Assembly (NCBI GenBank): GCA_013289325.1
Contig: JABDAE010000004.1
Span: 1-53,154 of the forward strand
Reading direction: 5' to 3'
DNA: 53,154 nt
Source: Chlamydiota bacterium
Lineage (GTDB): Bacteria > Chlamydiota > Chlamydiia > Chlamydiales > Parachlamydiaceae
This document shows, piece by piece, positions 10,938 to 20,013 of this stretch. Made by a program: the position numbers and the translations under genes. Numbering within the stretch: position 1 is the stretch's first letter; each line of letters starts with the position of its first letter. The notes under the pieces are model-generated. The model was not told the origin of the DNA. It saw only the letters and a list, made by a program, of their open reading frames with translations, and ran no database searches.

Positions 10938-11891
10938 TTAAGCAGTTTGGGTGTAAAAAACCTTAAGACCTTGCAAATCGGCAACTGTTGAGACATTTAA
11001 AGAGGGACCTTTTACCCCAATTTTGCCATTAAATCCCGTAAGAGCAGTACCTGGACCAATTTCTAGGTACATATCAACCCCATTTTCCATCATATAGCGC
11101 ACCCCTTGCTCCCAACGGACAGAATGTGTGACTTGCAGAGTGAGGTTTTGCTTAATGTCTGCAATCCCCTTAGCAGATGTTCCTGTGACATTCATCACCA
11201 CATTAATTGAGCTCTCTTTAAAAGCTGTGGCTTCGATATATTCCACAAGTCTTTTTCCGGCTTTTTTCATGAGTCCACTATGAAAAGCGCCATGCACTTG
11301 TAAGGGAAGAGTGCGCCTTGCCCCTTTGGCTTTTGCTGCTTCTATACCCTTGGCTATTCCATGCGCTGTTCCCGATATCACAACTTGCCCCGGGCAATTA
11401 AAATTTGCCGCCCAAAGGTCGTTTGGCAGCTGTAACTCTCTTACCATCTCTTCGACAACACCAGCAGATAGTCCTAAGATGACCGCCATCGTTCCTGGAT
11501 ATGCCACGCAATCATCGTTCATAAAGGCGCATCGATTGGCCACAAGTTTTATCCCATCTTCAAAGGATAGGTAATTTGCAGCAGTGAGCGCAGTATATTC
11601 TCCTAGGCTAAGCCCTGAGCATACCTTAGGCTTTATATCCGGAAACTCTAGGGCAATGACTCTTAAAATGGCCATGCAGACGACAAAAATTGCCGGTTGG
11701 CTATTTCTTGTTTCTGTTAATAAAACCTCATTGTCGCCAAAGATGATGGACGATAATTTACGCTTTAAAAGATCATCGGCTTCTTCAAATGTCTGCCTGG
11801 CAATAGGAAATGTGTCGTAAAAATCTTTTCCCATACCCGGATACTGAGCACCTTGCCCAGGAAATAGAAATGCACATTTATTACCTATCAT
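10938..11891 (-). CDS. fabD: Malonyl-CoA:ACP transacylase
   Basis: 317 residues. It transfers malonyl groups from CoA to ACP to supply elongation units. The N-terminal PGQGAQYPGMG loop, the nucleophile elbow GLSLGEY (Ser95), the oxyanion Gln in PGQ (about 12-14) and the catalytic His204 in HGAFHS are all present. It is closely packed with fabH upstream (4 bases) and fabG downstream, indicating one transcript. Confidence 0.97.
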   Translation of the reverse strand: MIGNKCAFLFPGQGAQYPGMGKDFYDTFPIARQTFEEADDLLKRKLSSIIFGDNEVLLTETRNSQPAIFVVCMAILRVIALEFPDIKPKVCSGLSLGEYTALTAANYLSFEDGIKLVANRCAFMNDDCVAYPGTMAVILGLSAGVVEEMVRELQLPNDLWAANFNCPGQVVISGTAHGIAKGIEAAKAKGARRTLPLQVHGAFHSGLMKKAGKRLVEYIEATAFKESSINVVMNVTGTSAKGIADIKQNLTLQVTHSVRWEQGVRYMMENGVDMYLEIGPGTALTGFNGKIGVKGPSLNVSTVADLQGLKVFYTQTA

Positions 11892-11895
11892 TTCA

Positions 11896-12885
11896 TTAAA
11901 CCTTTGTAAGTATTAACGCACCCCAAGCAAGCCCTGCTCCAAACGCCACGAGAAGGATTTTTTCATCCAAAGCAATTGGATGCTCTTCAATTAGTTCTTG
12001 TAGGGCAATTGGGATGCTAGATGCGGAAGTGTTACCATACTTATGTATTGTCTTATACATTTGGCTTTCAGGGATCTGAATCCCCTTACATACAGCTTCC
12101 ATGATACGCGAATTGGCCTGATGAGGCACCACCCACTTAATGTCTTGGCTACTTAATCCCATCTGATCCATACACACTTTAGCGGTCTGGCACATATTTC
12201 GTACAGCAAGTTTAAATACCTCTTGCCCTTGCATTTTAAAATAATGAAGCTTAGATGCCACAGTCTCTTGCGAAACCGGATTTCTTGCGCCACCTGCCGG
12301 CACATAAATAAGCTCTGAATATTTGCCATCAGCGCCAAGTGATGAAGCCCCAATTGTAAAGCCGCTCCCCTCTGATGAGACAACGGCTGCTGCTGCGCCA
12401 TCGCCAAATAATATACAAGTCGATCGATCCGTATAATCGACAAAACTTGACATTTTTTCAGACGCAACCACTAATACGTTGCGATATATCCCCGATTCAA
12501 CAAACGCTTTTGCCGTCACAAGCGCATACACAAAACCAGAACAAGCGACCTGAAGATCGAATGCAGCAATATTGGAGAGGCCAAGCTGCGTTTGGATAAG
12601 AGCGGCTGTTGAATTAGAGACGTAATCAGGGGTAATGGTAGCTACTAAAATAAAATCGATCGCATCTAATGCGATGTTGGCATCAGAAAGTGCCGATTTT
12701 GCTGCTAATGTGCCCATATGAGATGTGCATTCAGCCTTCTCTGCAATGCGCCTTTCTTTAATACCTGTACGCGTTGTGATCCATTCATCGCTTGTGTCGA
12801 CTAAAGCTTCAAGATCGCCATTGGTGAGGACTCGCTTAGGCAAATATTTCCCCAGCCCGATGATGCGAGCTTTCGGTTTTTCCAT
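11896..12885 (-). CDS. fabH: Beta-ketoacyl-ACP synthase III
   Basis: 329 residues. It starts fatty-acid synthesis by condensing an acyl-CoA (usually acetyl-CoA) with malonyl-ACP. The Cys-His-Asn triad is visible: Cys115 in QVACSGF, His255 in VVPHQAN and Asn285 in KYGNTSASS. The GFGAGLAWGA-type C-terminus (here AFGAGLAWGA) is typical. It is the first gene of the minus-strand cluster; the 230-base gap to divergent bamA must hold its promoter. In Chlamydia recR lies between fabH and omp85; no recR is seen here. Confidence 0.97.
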   Translation of the reverse strand: MEKPKARIIGLGKYLPKRVLTNGDLEALVDTSDEWITTRTGIKERRIAEKAECTSHMGTLAAKSALSDANIALDAIDFILVATITPDYVSNSTAALIQTQLGLSNIAAFDLQVACSGFVYALVTAKAFVESGIYRNVLVVASEKMSSFVDYTDRSTCILFGDGAAAAVVSSEGSGFTIGASSLGADGKYSELIYVPAGGARNPVSQETVASKLHYFKMQGQEVFKLAVRNMCQTAKVCMDQMGLSSQDIKWVVPHQANSRIMEAVCKGIQIPESQMYKTIHKYGNTSASSIPIALQELIEEHPIALDEKILLVAFGAGLAWGALILTKV

Positions 12886-13115
12886 CTTACCTAATACCTT
12901 AGTTAACGTCTGATGACAATTTTTTCATAGCTCTAAAGTCTATCACTCTTAGGAATATTATGCAATTTTTTTGGGCATCTTTTTCGGGTGACTATGCTGA
13001 AACTTTTGAGTGCTTTAGGTTGTTTGGGTATATTTCATTTTTCGCTTTCCAAATTTATCCCCCTTCACCTATGATTACCCTACATTTTTATATGTAGTGC
13101 ATTTTAAGGATCATC
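12886..13115. promoter_or_regulatory. Divergent promoter region between fabH and bamA
   Basis: 230 bases separate the divergent fabH and bamA genes and must hold both promoters. The bamA side is AT-rich, with several TATGAT- or TATATG-like hexamers near 13068-13100, and ends in AAGGATCATC before the ATG. No exact transcription start can be assigned by eye, and no gene is seen in the gap. Confidence 0.4.
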
Positions 13116-15569
13116 ATGACTCGTTACGCTTTCGCTTTGCTTTTATACATTTTTTCCTTTGCTCCTCTATTTGTCCCCTTAAACGTCTCAGCTGCCCCCT
13201 TTCAATATGAAAACCAAATCGTTGGCAACATCTCAATTGAATGTGGCAACCCCCTTTATAACATCAGTGCATCGATTATTGAACCGAGGATGAAGACAAG
13301 GGTCGGTGCCCCCTTTTCCCAGCTCGATTTTGACTCAGATCTTAAAATGCTGATACAAGATTACGATAAGGTAGAACCAACCATTGAATGTCAAGACGAT
13401 CAGGTGCAAATCGCTTTAAAAATATGGCAAAAGCCGAGCATTGGCTCTATCACGTGGATAGGCAATGAAAGGGTTTCCTCTAGCAAACTCCAAAAAGAGC
13501 TCAATATTAAAGCCGGCTCTTCATTCGATAGGCAAGCGTTTAATCAGGCATTTCATGCCCTAAAAACCTACTATGTCAAGGATGGTTTTTTTGAAGCTCA
13601 ATTAGACTACCAAATCAATTTTTGTGAAGATTCAAATAGTGTCGACATCACCATCAATATCGATGAGGGAAGAGCTGGACGGATACAGCGGATCGTCTTT
13701 GAAAACTTTGCAAAAGAAGAGGAAGAAGCCATCGTCGATTTGATGCTCACGAAGCGCTTTTTTGCCTTGACCAGCTGGTACAACAACGAAGGCACCTATA
13801 ATGAAGACATGATGCAACAAGATCGCTTCGCCATCATCAATTACCTCCAAAACGAAGGGTATGCCGATGCGACCATAGAAGTTGCCCTTTGCGAATCGGT
13901 GAGAAAAAATAGAATAGTTGTTAAAATCATCGCCAATCGAGGCGAGGTATATAGTTTTGGACCGATTACATTTGAAGGCAATAAGCTCTTTACTGACAAA
14001 GAGATTCAAGCGCAAATTAACGTTTTAGAAGGCAACTCATTTTCTCCTGATGCCATCCGCAATACGATAAAGAGGCTCACAAACTTCTATGGGCGAAAAG
14101 GGTATATCGATGCAGTGATCGATTTTGAAACTGACCTCAATCCCGAATCAAACACGTACGATGTGCACTTTACGATTGAAGAAGGGGAACAATATCGAGT
14201 CGGTCTCATCAAGGTTTTTGGCAACAACTCAACTGAAACGCGCGTGATCCTCCATGAAACGCTTTTAATTCCAGGGGAGATATTTAATACGTTAAAGCTT
14301 GAAGTGACAGAAAGCCGCCTTGAAAATATCGGATATTTTAAACATGTTAACGTCTACGCCGTACATTCTGAAGGACCAGGCGGTCTTGGGGGACACTATC
14401 GCGATGTTCATATAGAGGTAGAAGAAACTTCTACTGGGAATATCAAGGCAAGTGTTGGAATCAGCAGCGCTGAGAGCGCTTTTCTTGAACTTGGTATCTC
14501 CGAAAGAAACTTCAATCATGCCGGCCTTGGCTGCTTTATGAGTGAAGGGCTGCGCACATTGCGAGGGGGTGGAGAATATCTTAATTTAAATGCGATGATT
14601 GGATATAAAAGCCGCAAATACACGCTTGCCTGGACAAAGCCGTTTTTTCAAGACACAAAATGGCTTGTCGGGTTTGAGCTGACAAGAGCCACAAATCGCT
14701 TCATTGCGCAAGATTATACCATTAACTCATCAGGACTTACACTTCACGCCGCCTATCCTTTAAATCCTTTCTTGCGCTTTGGAACGCACTATAGACTAAC
14801 CTACACAGATGTCGAAATCCATCATAAACACGTATTGAAAAAAGAAGCTAAAATTCAAGAACAAATAGAACTTGCTAAAAAAGCTGGCGATCAAGAAAAG
14901 GTAGAGCGTTTACAAAGAGATTATGTGGGCTTAAGAGAAGACCTTGAAAAACAGGCAAAAAATAGCGGGGTCATTTCCGCAATTGGCCTCAACTTAAACT
15001 ACGACTCAACAGATCACCCTGCCTTCCCAAGGCGAGGATTTAAATCAAAGCTTGAGCAAGAGGTCGCAGGCTTTGGCGGGCATCGCAACTTCATGTCTTT
15101 AGGGTATCTTAACAAATACTTCATCCCGGCAGGTGAGCTTGGAGTATTAAAATTTAGAGCCGACATGCGCTTTGTTGTGCCGATGTTTGATACAAAAAGA
15201 ACGCGCATTCCAATTGAAGAGAGATTATTTCTTGGTGGCGATAGCACCATCCGCGGTTATAAAGTCTATAAACTTGGGCCCCAATTTAGTCGCAACGATC
15301 CAATGGGTGGGATGTCTTTGCAACTTCTTTCAGCTGAGTACTACCGCACTATAAATAAGAAAATCGATGCCTTTCTTTTTTGCGATTCAGGCCACCTCTC
15401 ATTTAATGTATGGGACTTTGGCACCATGTGGACCTCTGTTGGCTTTGGCTTAAATTTAAAGTTAATTGAAGGGACGCCCCCTATTGTGATAGGGCTTGGC
15501 TTCCCACTTAATGCCCCAAAGAAAAGCGTTGTCAAAAACTTCTTTTTTAGCTTTGGTGGAGCGTTTTAA
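13116..15569 (+). CDS. bamA: Outer-membrane assembly protein BamA / Omp85
   Basis: 817 residues. It folds and inserts beta-barrel proteins into the outer membrane. An N-terminal signal peptide (about 1-27, ending VSAAP) is followed by successive POTRA domains (about 30-430; repeats such as ITWIGNERVSSSKLQKELNI, ITFEGNKLFTDKEIQAQINV and IKVFGNNSTETRVILHETLL). A C-terminal Omp85 barrel follows, with YDSTDHPAFPRRGFKS and the VRGYR/F-type motif STIRGYKVYKLGP, ending in a terminal Phe. Residues around 575-625 form a charged helical insert within the barrel (KKEAKIQEQIELAKKAGDQE). AAGGA precedes the ATG. It heads the operon with skp and lpxD. Confidence 0.96.
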   Translation: MTRYAFALLLYIFSFAPLFVPLNVSAAPFQYENQIVGNISIECGNPLYNISASIIEPRMKTRVGAPFSQLDFDSDLKMLIQDYDKVEPTIECQDDQVQIALKIWQKPSIGSITWIGNERVSSSKLQKELNIKAGSSFDRQAFNQAFHALKTYYVKDGFFEAQLDYQINFCEDSNSVDITINIDEGRAGRIQRIVFENFAKEEEEAIVDLMLTKRFFALTSWYNNEGTYNEDMMQQDRFAIINYLQNEGYADATIEVALCESVRKNRIVVKIIANRGEVYSFGPITFEGNKLFTDKEIQAQINVLEGNSFSPDAIRNTIKRLTNFYGRKGYIDAVIDFETDLNPESNTYDVHFTIEEGEQYRVGLIKVFGNNSTETRVILHETLLIPGEIFNTLKLEVTESRLENIGYFKHVNVYAVHSEGPGGLGGHYRDVHIEVEETSTGNIKASVGISSAESAFLELGISERNFNHAGLGCFMSEGLRTLRGGGEYLNLNAMIGYKSRKYTLAWTKPFFQDTKWLVGFELTRATNRFIAQDYTINSSGLTLHAAYPLNPFLRFGTHYRLTYTDVEIHHKHVLKKEAKIQEQIELAKKAGDQEKVERLQRDYVGLREDLEKQAKNSGVISAIGLNLNYDSTDHPAFPRRGFKSKLEQEVAGFGGHRNFMSLGYLNKYFIPAGELGVLKFRADMRFVVPMFDTKRTRIPIEERLFLGGDSTIRGYKVYKLGPQFSRNDPMGGMSLQLLSAEYYRTINKKIDAFLFCDSGHLSFNVWDFGTMWTSVGFGLNLKLIEGTPPIVIGLGFPLNAPKKSVVKNFFFSFGGAF

Positions 15570-15590
15570 ACCTCTTATAAGGAGAAAATC

Positions 15591-16217
15591 ATGAAAAACA
15601 TGCGTCAAATTAAGACCTTAATCCTTTCTTTTTTCTTTGCATCGGCCTATGCCTTGCAGGCGATTGCGGCAGATGTTGCAACTTTTGAACAGTCAAAGCC
15701 ATTAAAAATTGCCCTTGTCAACTTTAAGACCTGCGTTGAAAAATCTAAAGTTGGCCAAAAAGAGCAGGTAGGCTTTGACGGGATGAAAAAGCAGATGGAA
15801 ACGATCATGATCGAGAAAGAGAAAACTCTATCCGACGTCTCTGCAAAGTTTAACGATATGGATTATCTAGACAGCCTATCACCTGAAGCTGAAGCCGATC
15901 TTAAGCATAAATATCGCTCGCTTAGCCAAGAATATCAGCAACAACAAAACCAGTTTTACCAAACGCTTAGCCAAGCCAATGTCGCCATTGTGCAAAAGCT
16001 GACGCAAGATGTCACAAAAGCATGCGAAAAGGCCGCTAAAACTCATGGGATCGATCTAATCATCAACGAAGAAGCTGCATTTTACAACACATCTGCCGTA
16101 GATATTTCCCAAATCATCATCAAAATCATGGACGAAACATTTACAAACGACAATAGCGAAAAAGAGCAAGCTGCGGCAGCACCTGCCCCAACTCCTGCAG
16201 TAGACGTTAAAAAATAG
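15591..16217 (+). CDS. skp: Periplasmic chaperone Skp / OmpH family
   Basis: 208 residues with a signal peptide (about 1-26, ending AIAADVA). It then has the OmpH pattern: a short strand ([15 protein letters not shown]), two long helices forming the coiled-coil tentacles (about 50-135, rich in E/K/Q), and a closing strand region ([20 protein letters not shown]). It holds unfolded outer-membrane proteins in the periplasm before BamA. The tail is Ala/Pro-rich. It lies 21 bases after bamA, with AAGGAG before the start, and 17 bases before lpxD: the standard chlamydial envelope gene order. Confidence 0.93.
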   Translation: MKNMRQIKTLILSFFFASAYALQAIAADVATFEQSKPLKIALVNFKTCVEKSKVGQKEQVGFDGMKKQMETIMIEKEKTLSDVSAKFNDMDYLDSLSPEAEADLKHKYRSLSQEYQQQQNQFYQTLSQANVAIVQKLTQDVTKACEKAAKTHGIDLIINEEAAFYNTSAVDISQIIIKIMDETFTNDNSEKEQAAAAPAPTPAVDVKK

Positions 16218-16234
16218 AGTCAATAGCGTATAAA

Positions 16235-17290
16235 ATGGAGATAAAAAAAAGCTTCACTTTAACCGAACTTGCTTCAATCACCCACTCTAAAATGGTGGGT
16301 GATCCTCAAAAAAGGGTGTGCAATATTGCAGATTTGCGCTCTGCAGAAAGCGATGATGTCTCATTTTTAGCTAATTCTCATTATGAAAAGGCGATGCGCA
16401 CCTCAAAAGCTGGTATCATCTTTGTCTCTGTAAACACAGCGCTTGATGATGGCAAAAACTATCTCATCAATGACGACCCATCCAGGGCCTATCAACAGGT
16501 CGTTGAAATATTTTTAGGCGACAAACTTAATCACATTACAGGTTTTTCTAACATTCACCCATCAGCCACCATTCACGAAAAGGCTAAGATCGATGAAAAT
16601 GCGACAATTGCCCCTCATGTGGTGATCGATGAAGATGTTAGCATCGGGAAAAATGCCCTAATAGGCGCTAGCACCTATATCGGTAAAGGCGTATCAATTG
16701 GCGATAATGTGCATATCCATGCAGGTGTGATCATTCGCGAGCGCTGCCAGATTGGCAACAACGTGACGCTTCAGCCTGGCGCAATCATTGGCTCTTGTGG
16801 CTTTGGCTATACGACAGATGCTTTTGGGGTTCACACAAAATTAAATCAAGTGGGTGTGGTAATCATAGAAGATGATGTGGAAATAGGCGCTAATACGACC
16901 ATAGATCGAGCGCGCTTTAATGCCACCATCATAGGCAAAGGCACTAAGATCGATAATTTAGTTCAAATCGGCCATGGAGTTAAAATTGGACACCATTGCA
17001 TTATCGTCGCTCAAACGGGCATTGCAGGCTCAACTGAACTTGGCAATCACGTCGTTGTAGGTGGCCAAACAGCCATTGCCGGACACCTTAAAATAGTCGA
17101 TCAGGTGATGATTGCAGGGCGCTCTGGTATTACAAAATCAATTCTTAAAGCCGGAAAATATGGGGGCGTCCCAGCTCTTCCCATCAATGAGCACAATAGA
17201 GTCTCCATTCGCCTTCGCAACATAGAATCGACCATTCAGCAAATTAATGATTTAGAAAAAAGAATTTCAATGATCGATAACTTTTCCTAA
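16235..17290 (+). CDS. lpxD: UDP-3-O-acyl-glucosamine N-acyltransferase
   Basis: 351 residues. It performs the third committed step of lipid A synthesis, adding an ACP-borne acyl chain to UDP-3-O-acylglucosamine. The N-terminal uridine-binding domain (about 1-105) is followed by a left-handed beta-helix of hexapeptide repeats (about 106-310; [20 protein letters not shown]) and a C-terminal helix. His247 in [11 protein letters not shown] matches the catalytic His of the E. coli enzyme. The neighbouring fab cluster supplies acyl-ACP. Confidence 0.96.
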   Translation: MEIKKSFTLTELASITHSKMVGDPQKRVCNIADLRSAESDDVSFLANSHYEKAMRTSKAGIIFVSVNTALDDGKNYLINDDPSRAYQQVVEIFLGDKLNHITGFSNIHPSATIHEKAKIDENATIAPHVVIDEDVSIGKNALIGASTYIGKGVSIGDNVHIHAGVIIRERCQIGNNVTLQPGAIIGSCGFGYTTDAFGVHTKLNQVGVVIIEDDVEIGANTTIDRARFNATIIGKGTKIDNLVQIGHGVKIGHHCIIVAQTGIAGSTELGNHVVVGGQTAIAGHLKIVDQVMIAGRSGITKSILKAGKYGGVPALPINEHNRVSIRLRNIESTIQQINDLEKRISMIDNFS

Positions 17291-17377
17291 AGCCTGGGTC
17301 ATAGTGAGCGTCAAGCGAACGAAGGCAACCCTCCCATCTTTTTGGTATCAATTATCGATATGTGATATGCTGTATTT

Positions 17378-17731
17378 ATGGAAAACCAATTTGATATCAA
17401 TCAAGCAAAGAAATTTTTAGAAAACAGGGAATCTCTTATCATGGAAAAAAGTGAGCAAGAGAGGAGTTACGTTCTTAAAAAAGCAATCCATTGTTTAGAA
17501 GAGCTCTTTGCACACACAAATGTTGAAGTCTATTTAGTCGGATCCATCACCAAGCCTTATACATTCCATCCACGTTCAGATGTCGATATCGTTGTTAAAA
17601 ACTTCACTGGGGATAGATTTGACTTGTGGACTAAACTTGAAACTTTAATTGGAAAAAATGTGGAAGTGATCCTTTTTGAAAACTGCCATTTTCAAGAACA
17701 TGTTCTTAAATCAGGTTACAAGGTACTGTAG
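17378..17731 (+). CDS. mntA: MNT-domain nucleotidyltransferase (MntA-type antitoxin)
   Basis: 117 residues. It has the minimal nucleotidyltransferase signature GS (55-56) ... DVDIVV (Asp68, Asp70), a polymerase-beta-like fold. Its stop codon abuts the ATG of the HEPN gene at 17732, so the two form one unit. In characterised HepT-MntA systems this enzyme AMPylates a Tyr of the HEPN toxin and silences it. The antitoxin gene comes first here. A TATGCT hexamer lies only a few bases upstream of the ATG, so the leader would be very short. Family is confident; the exact modification chemistry is inferred. Confidence 0.85.
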   Translation: MENQFDINQAKKFLENRESLIMEKSEQERSYVLKKAIHCLEELFAHTNVEVYLVGSITKPYTFHPRSDVDIVVKNFTGDRFDLWTKLETLIGKNVEVILFENCHFQEHVLKSGYKVL

Positions 17732-18196
17732 ATGGAAAAATATGCGATTTTATTGGGCCATTATGATAAACAGTTACTTCTCGTGGAAAAATTATGGAAA
17801 GAACTCGCTCGCATTGATGTCTCATCTTATGAATTCAGATATGTCTTTGCCCTTAAAACGCAGCAATTTTATACGTCAATTGAAGACCTTTTAAAACAGA
17901 TTGCCAAAGCCTTTGAAAATCATATTCAAGATCTTACGATGTATCATAAGGAATTGCTTATCAGGTTGAACACCGAAATCCCACACATTAGACCAAAGGT
18001 TTTGTCACAAGAAAGCTTCTTACTTTTAGACAAAATCAGGGCTTTTCGCCATTTCATCCGTCACTCTTACGACTGTGAACTGCAGGAAGAAGAATTAAAA
18101 GCCATCCAAGATAAGTTAAAGGTAAGCTATAAAACTCTTACTGACGATTTTTCTACATTTCGGAAATTCGTCTTAGCCCTGACTCTTTCGGGATAG
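17732..18196 (+). CDS. hepT: HEPN-domain protein (HepT-type toxin)
   Basis: 154 residues, all-helical. The HEPN ribonuclease motif Rx4HxY is exact: Arg106-HFIR-His111-Ser-Tyr113. In known HepT toxins Arg and His cleave RNA, and the Tyr is the AMPylation target of the partner MntA. The gene begins directly after the MNT stop codon, with no gap, so translation is probably coupled. Together they form a complete toxin-antitoxin module at the edge between the lpxD operon and the accessory island. Confidence 0.85.
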   Translation: MEKYAILLGHYDKQLLLVEKLWKELARIDVSSYEFRYVFALKTQQFYTSIEDLLKQIAKAFENHIQDLTMYHKELLIRLNTEIPHIRPKVLSQESFLLLDKIRAFRHFIRHSYDCELQEEELKAIQDKLKVSYKTLTDDFSTFRKFVLALTLSG

Positions 18197-18202
18197 CACA
18201 GA

Positions 18203-18979
18203 CTAACCGTTTCTAGGTTGAACCCTTACAACTGTTTTCCAAGGAAATAAAGAAGTAAGACATGCTTTCAGAAAAGAAAGCTTCTTGATTATTCCCTGAA
18301 CAACAGCATTTACGCGTTGCTTAACTTTTTGAGCGGCATTTTTTTTCTTTGCGGGTACTGCAGTGCCTTGTGTCTCTATAGCAGGTGTCCTATGTTCCGC
18401 ATCAACTGCAGATTGCATTAACTCACTAGATGCTAGGCCCCATACGTACTGCTTCGGCTGGAAAGGCGAGAAACCTGGCGATGAACATCCAAAGAATAGG
18501 TCAGGATTTGACAAACTCCTCGTCAATGGGGAACGATGAAATTCAGCACTTAAGGGTAAATTGGGAACAGAACCTCGCCTTGAAAGTGCTGAGTTAGCTT
18601 GAGGTTTTTGTGCTGAGTCTGGAATAGAACCTCTTTGCAAAGCTTCCAACAAAGCCTGCCCTTTCACGCCCTTGTCTGGCGTTGGGGTTCCCCAAAAACT
18701 TGAGCCAAAGGCGCTGGTACTAGTTGCTCGGGACTCATGAACAACATTGGGGCCTGCCTTATCCGGCTGGCAAGAGGATCTTTCTTCTAAATTAGGCAAG
18801 GCTTGCGCTGGTTTTCTGACAGGAGGAGTGCTTTTGTGAAGGGCATTCGAAATCCCGCCGATACGGGCCGCTACAGAACTCATTGCACCCGTATTCACTG
18901 CATCTCTTGTATGTAATGCCTCAAATGGTCCCACTGTGGGCAAGGCTTTAACACTTGTATTTACTTCTTCTACTGACAT
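18203..18979 (-). CDS. Ser/Pro-rich protein of unknown function, effector-like
   Basis: 258 residues; no family recognised. The first two thirds are low-complexity, rich in Ser, Pro, Ala and Asn. Two similar motifs, RRGSVPNLP (about 140-148) and RSLSNPDLF (about 161-169), resemble basophilic-kinase or 14-3-3-type phosphosites in eukaryotic proteins. The C-terminus has a basic helix (KKKNAAQKVKQRVN) followed by an amphipathic or hydrophobic stretch (VVQGIIKKLSFLKACLTSLFPW) that could bind membrane. There is no signal peptide. The composition suits a type III secreted effector, but this is inference. The last codons (QPRNG, stop) overlap an 11-bp end of the 163-bp element. Confidence 0.55.
   Translation of the reverse strand: MSVEEVNTSVKALPTVGPFEALHTRDAVNTGAMSSVAARIGGISNALHKSTPPVRKPAQALPNLEERSSCQPDKAGPNVVHESRATSTSAFGSSFWGTPTPDKGVKGQALLEALQRGSIPDSAQKPQANSALSRRGSVPNLPLSAEFHRSPLTRSLSNPDLFFGCSSPGFSPFQPKQYVWGLASSELMQSAVDAEHRTPAIETQGTAVPAKKKNAAQKVKQRVNAVVQGIIKKLSFLKACLTSLFPWKTVVRVQPRNG
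18207..18217. repeat. Remnant end of the 163-bp element at a stop codon
   Basis: CCGTTTCTAGG is the exact 11-bp terminus of the 163-bp element (complement of CCTAGAAACGG). It supplies the last three sense codons of the Ser/Pro-rich gene and abuts its stop. It is short, so chance is possible. Confidence 0.4.
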
Positions 18980-19214
18980 ATATCTCTCGTTTTCGTTATG
19001 TAACTACCTAGTTTTTTGTAAAACTTAAGGTAAAAATGGTGAATTTGCTTAAAAAAATTGTCCTCGTAAAAGGTGAATCCTTCTCTTCACACCTTCCAAA
19101 CCTACACCTCAACTAGTATTCCTAATTGAGTGCGCTTATAAGACACCATATCACAATACATGTCTAAATTTCAAGTGTCTCTTTTACTTCTTCGCAACTC
19201 CCGCTAAAAAAATA

Positions 19215-19560
19215 GACTTCTTTCGAAACTAAAATCCCTTGCCTCTGCCTGCATCCTAATTACCCATATCTTTTCTATCGCTGCTGCCGCAGCTCTAATT
19301 TTATTTCGCTTCTACCCCACATTCCACGTCGCATCGCTCCGTTTCATGCGGGGCTGCTGCACTGAAAGCGGCTGCCGCCGCTGGTCACGGCAGTGACCAA
19401 AGTGTGATAGCCCCGCATGAAACGGAGCGATGCGACGTGGAATGTGGGGTTGCAAGTAGTTGATAATCAAGCTGCGGCAGCAGCGATAGAAAAGATATGA
19501 GTAATAGGATGGAGGCACGGACACAGGCAGAGGCACGGGATTTTAGTTTCGAAAGAAGTC
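19215..19560. mobile_element. TA-flanked MITE-like element, copy B (uninterrupted)
   Basis: This 346-bp copy has the same GACTTCTTTCGAAACT ends as copy A, bordered by TA at 19213-19214 and 19561-19562. The 135-bp GC-rich palindrome is at 19315-19449. This copy retains the empty site (TTGATAATCAAGC) that is split by the 163-bp element in copy A. The arms next to the ends differ between copies by duplication or loss of a CTGCCTGTGC-type unit. It has no coding capacity of its own. Confidence 0.88.
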
Positions 19561-19606
19561 TAATCAAATAATTATATCTGTAATGGTGCTTGCTATTATC
19601 AATCCA

Positions 19607-19651
19607 TCAAAAGGCTGCATAAGCATTTGTATCGATAAGAATAGGTCTCAT
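19607..19651 (-). pseudogene. vapC 5' remnant (PIN-domain toxin)
   Basis: Fifteen codons beginning ATG read MRPILIDTNAYAAF and then a stop. This is the classic first strand of a PIN-domain ribonuclease (ILIDTN with the first catalytic Asp). The rest of the gene is absent; the MITE copy B end lies 45 bases away. The ATG overlaps the stop of the upstream antitoxin remnant (ATGA), the usual vapBC coupling. Confidence 0.65.
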
Positions 19652-19791
19652 ACCCAAAACTCATCATCGATCTGTTCAAAGACATTTGTGGTTATTGCAA
19701 AATTTTTAAAATCTTCTTCCGACCAAGTACCAGCAAGTTTATCAAGATCATGGTAGAGATGTTTTTTTATTGGTTGATCAAAACTTTGATT
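19648..19791 (-). pseudogene. vapB-type antitoxin C-terminal remnant
   Basis: An open stretch of 47 codons with no start, reading ...KKHLYHDLDKLAGTWSEE, DFKNFAITTNVFEQIDDEFWV and stop. The TW-SEEDFK...IDDEFW pattern is typical of the C-terminus of antitoxins that accompany PIN toxins. An in-frame stop lies directly upstream, so the DNA-binding N-terminus is lost. The ATGA overlap with the vapC remnant supports a decayed toxin-antitoxin operon. Confidence 0.6.
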
Positions 19792-20013
19792 TCACATTAT
19801 TCGTTAAAAATGTACACCGAAAGAATTCGATAAACTTTCGCATAAAATGAAATCCTTGTTAAAATAAAAAGATGCGCGTGGCATAAAAGGCAATTTGATT
19901 ACCCTGACAAAGGCACTCTCTGGGGTTCAAATGGAGAAGAAGACGCAATTGTTCTCACAAAACCTAATGGAAGGTCGAAAAATCTTTTGTAGAAATTTTT
20001 TAAAGGAAAATTT
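19792..20013. other. Intergenic region with a possible short coding remnant
   Basis: Between the antitoxin remnant and the lipase gene the plus strand holds a startless open stretch (about 19850-19993) reading WHKRQFDYPDKGTLWGSNG, EEDAIVLTKPNGRSKNLL, stop. It looks protein-like but is not recognised. AAAGGA at about 20000-20006 is the ribosome site of the following gene. From 18980 to 19212 nothing recognisable is seen. Confidence 0.35.
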
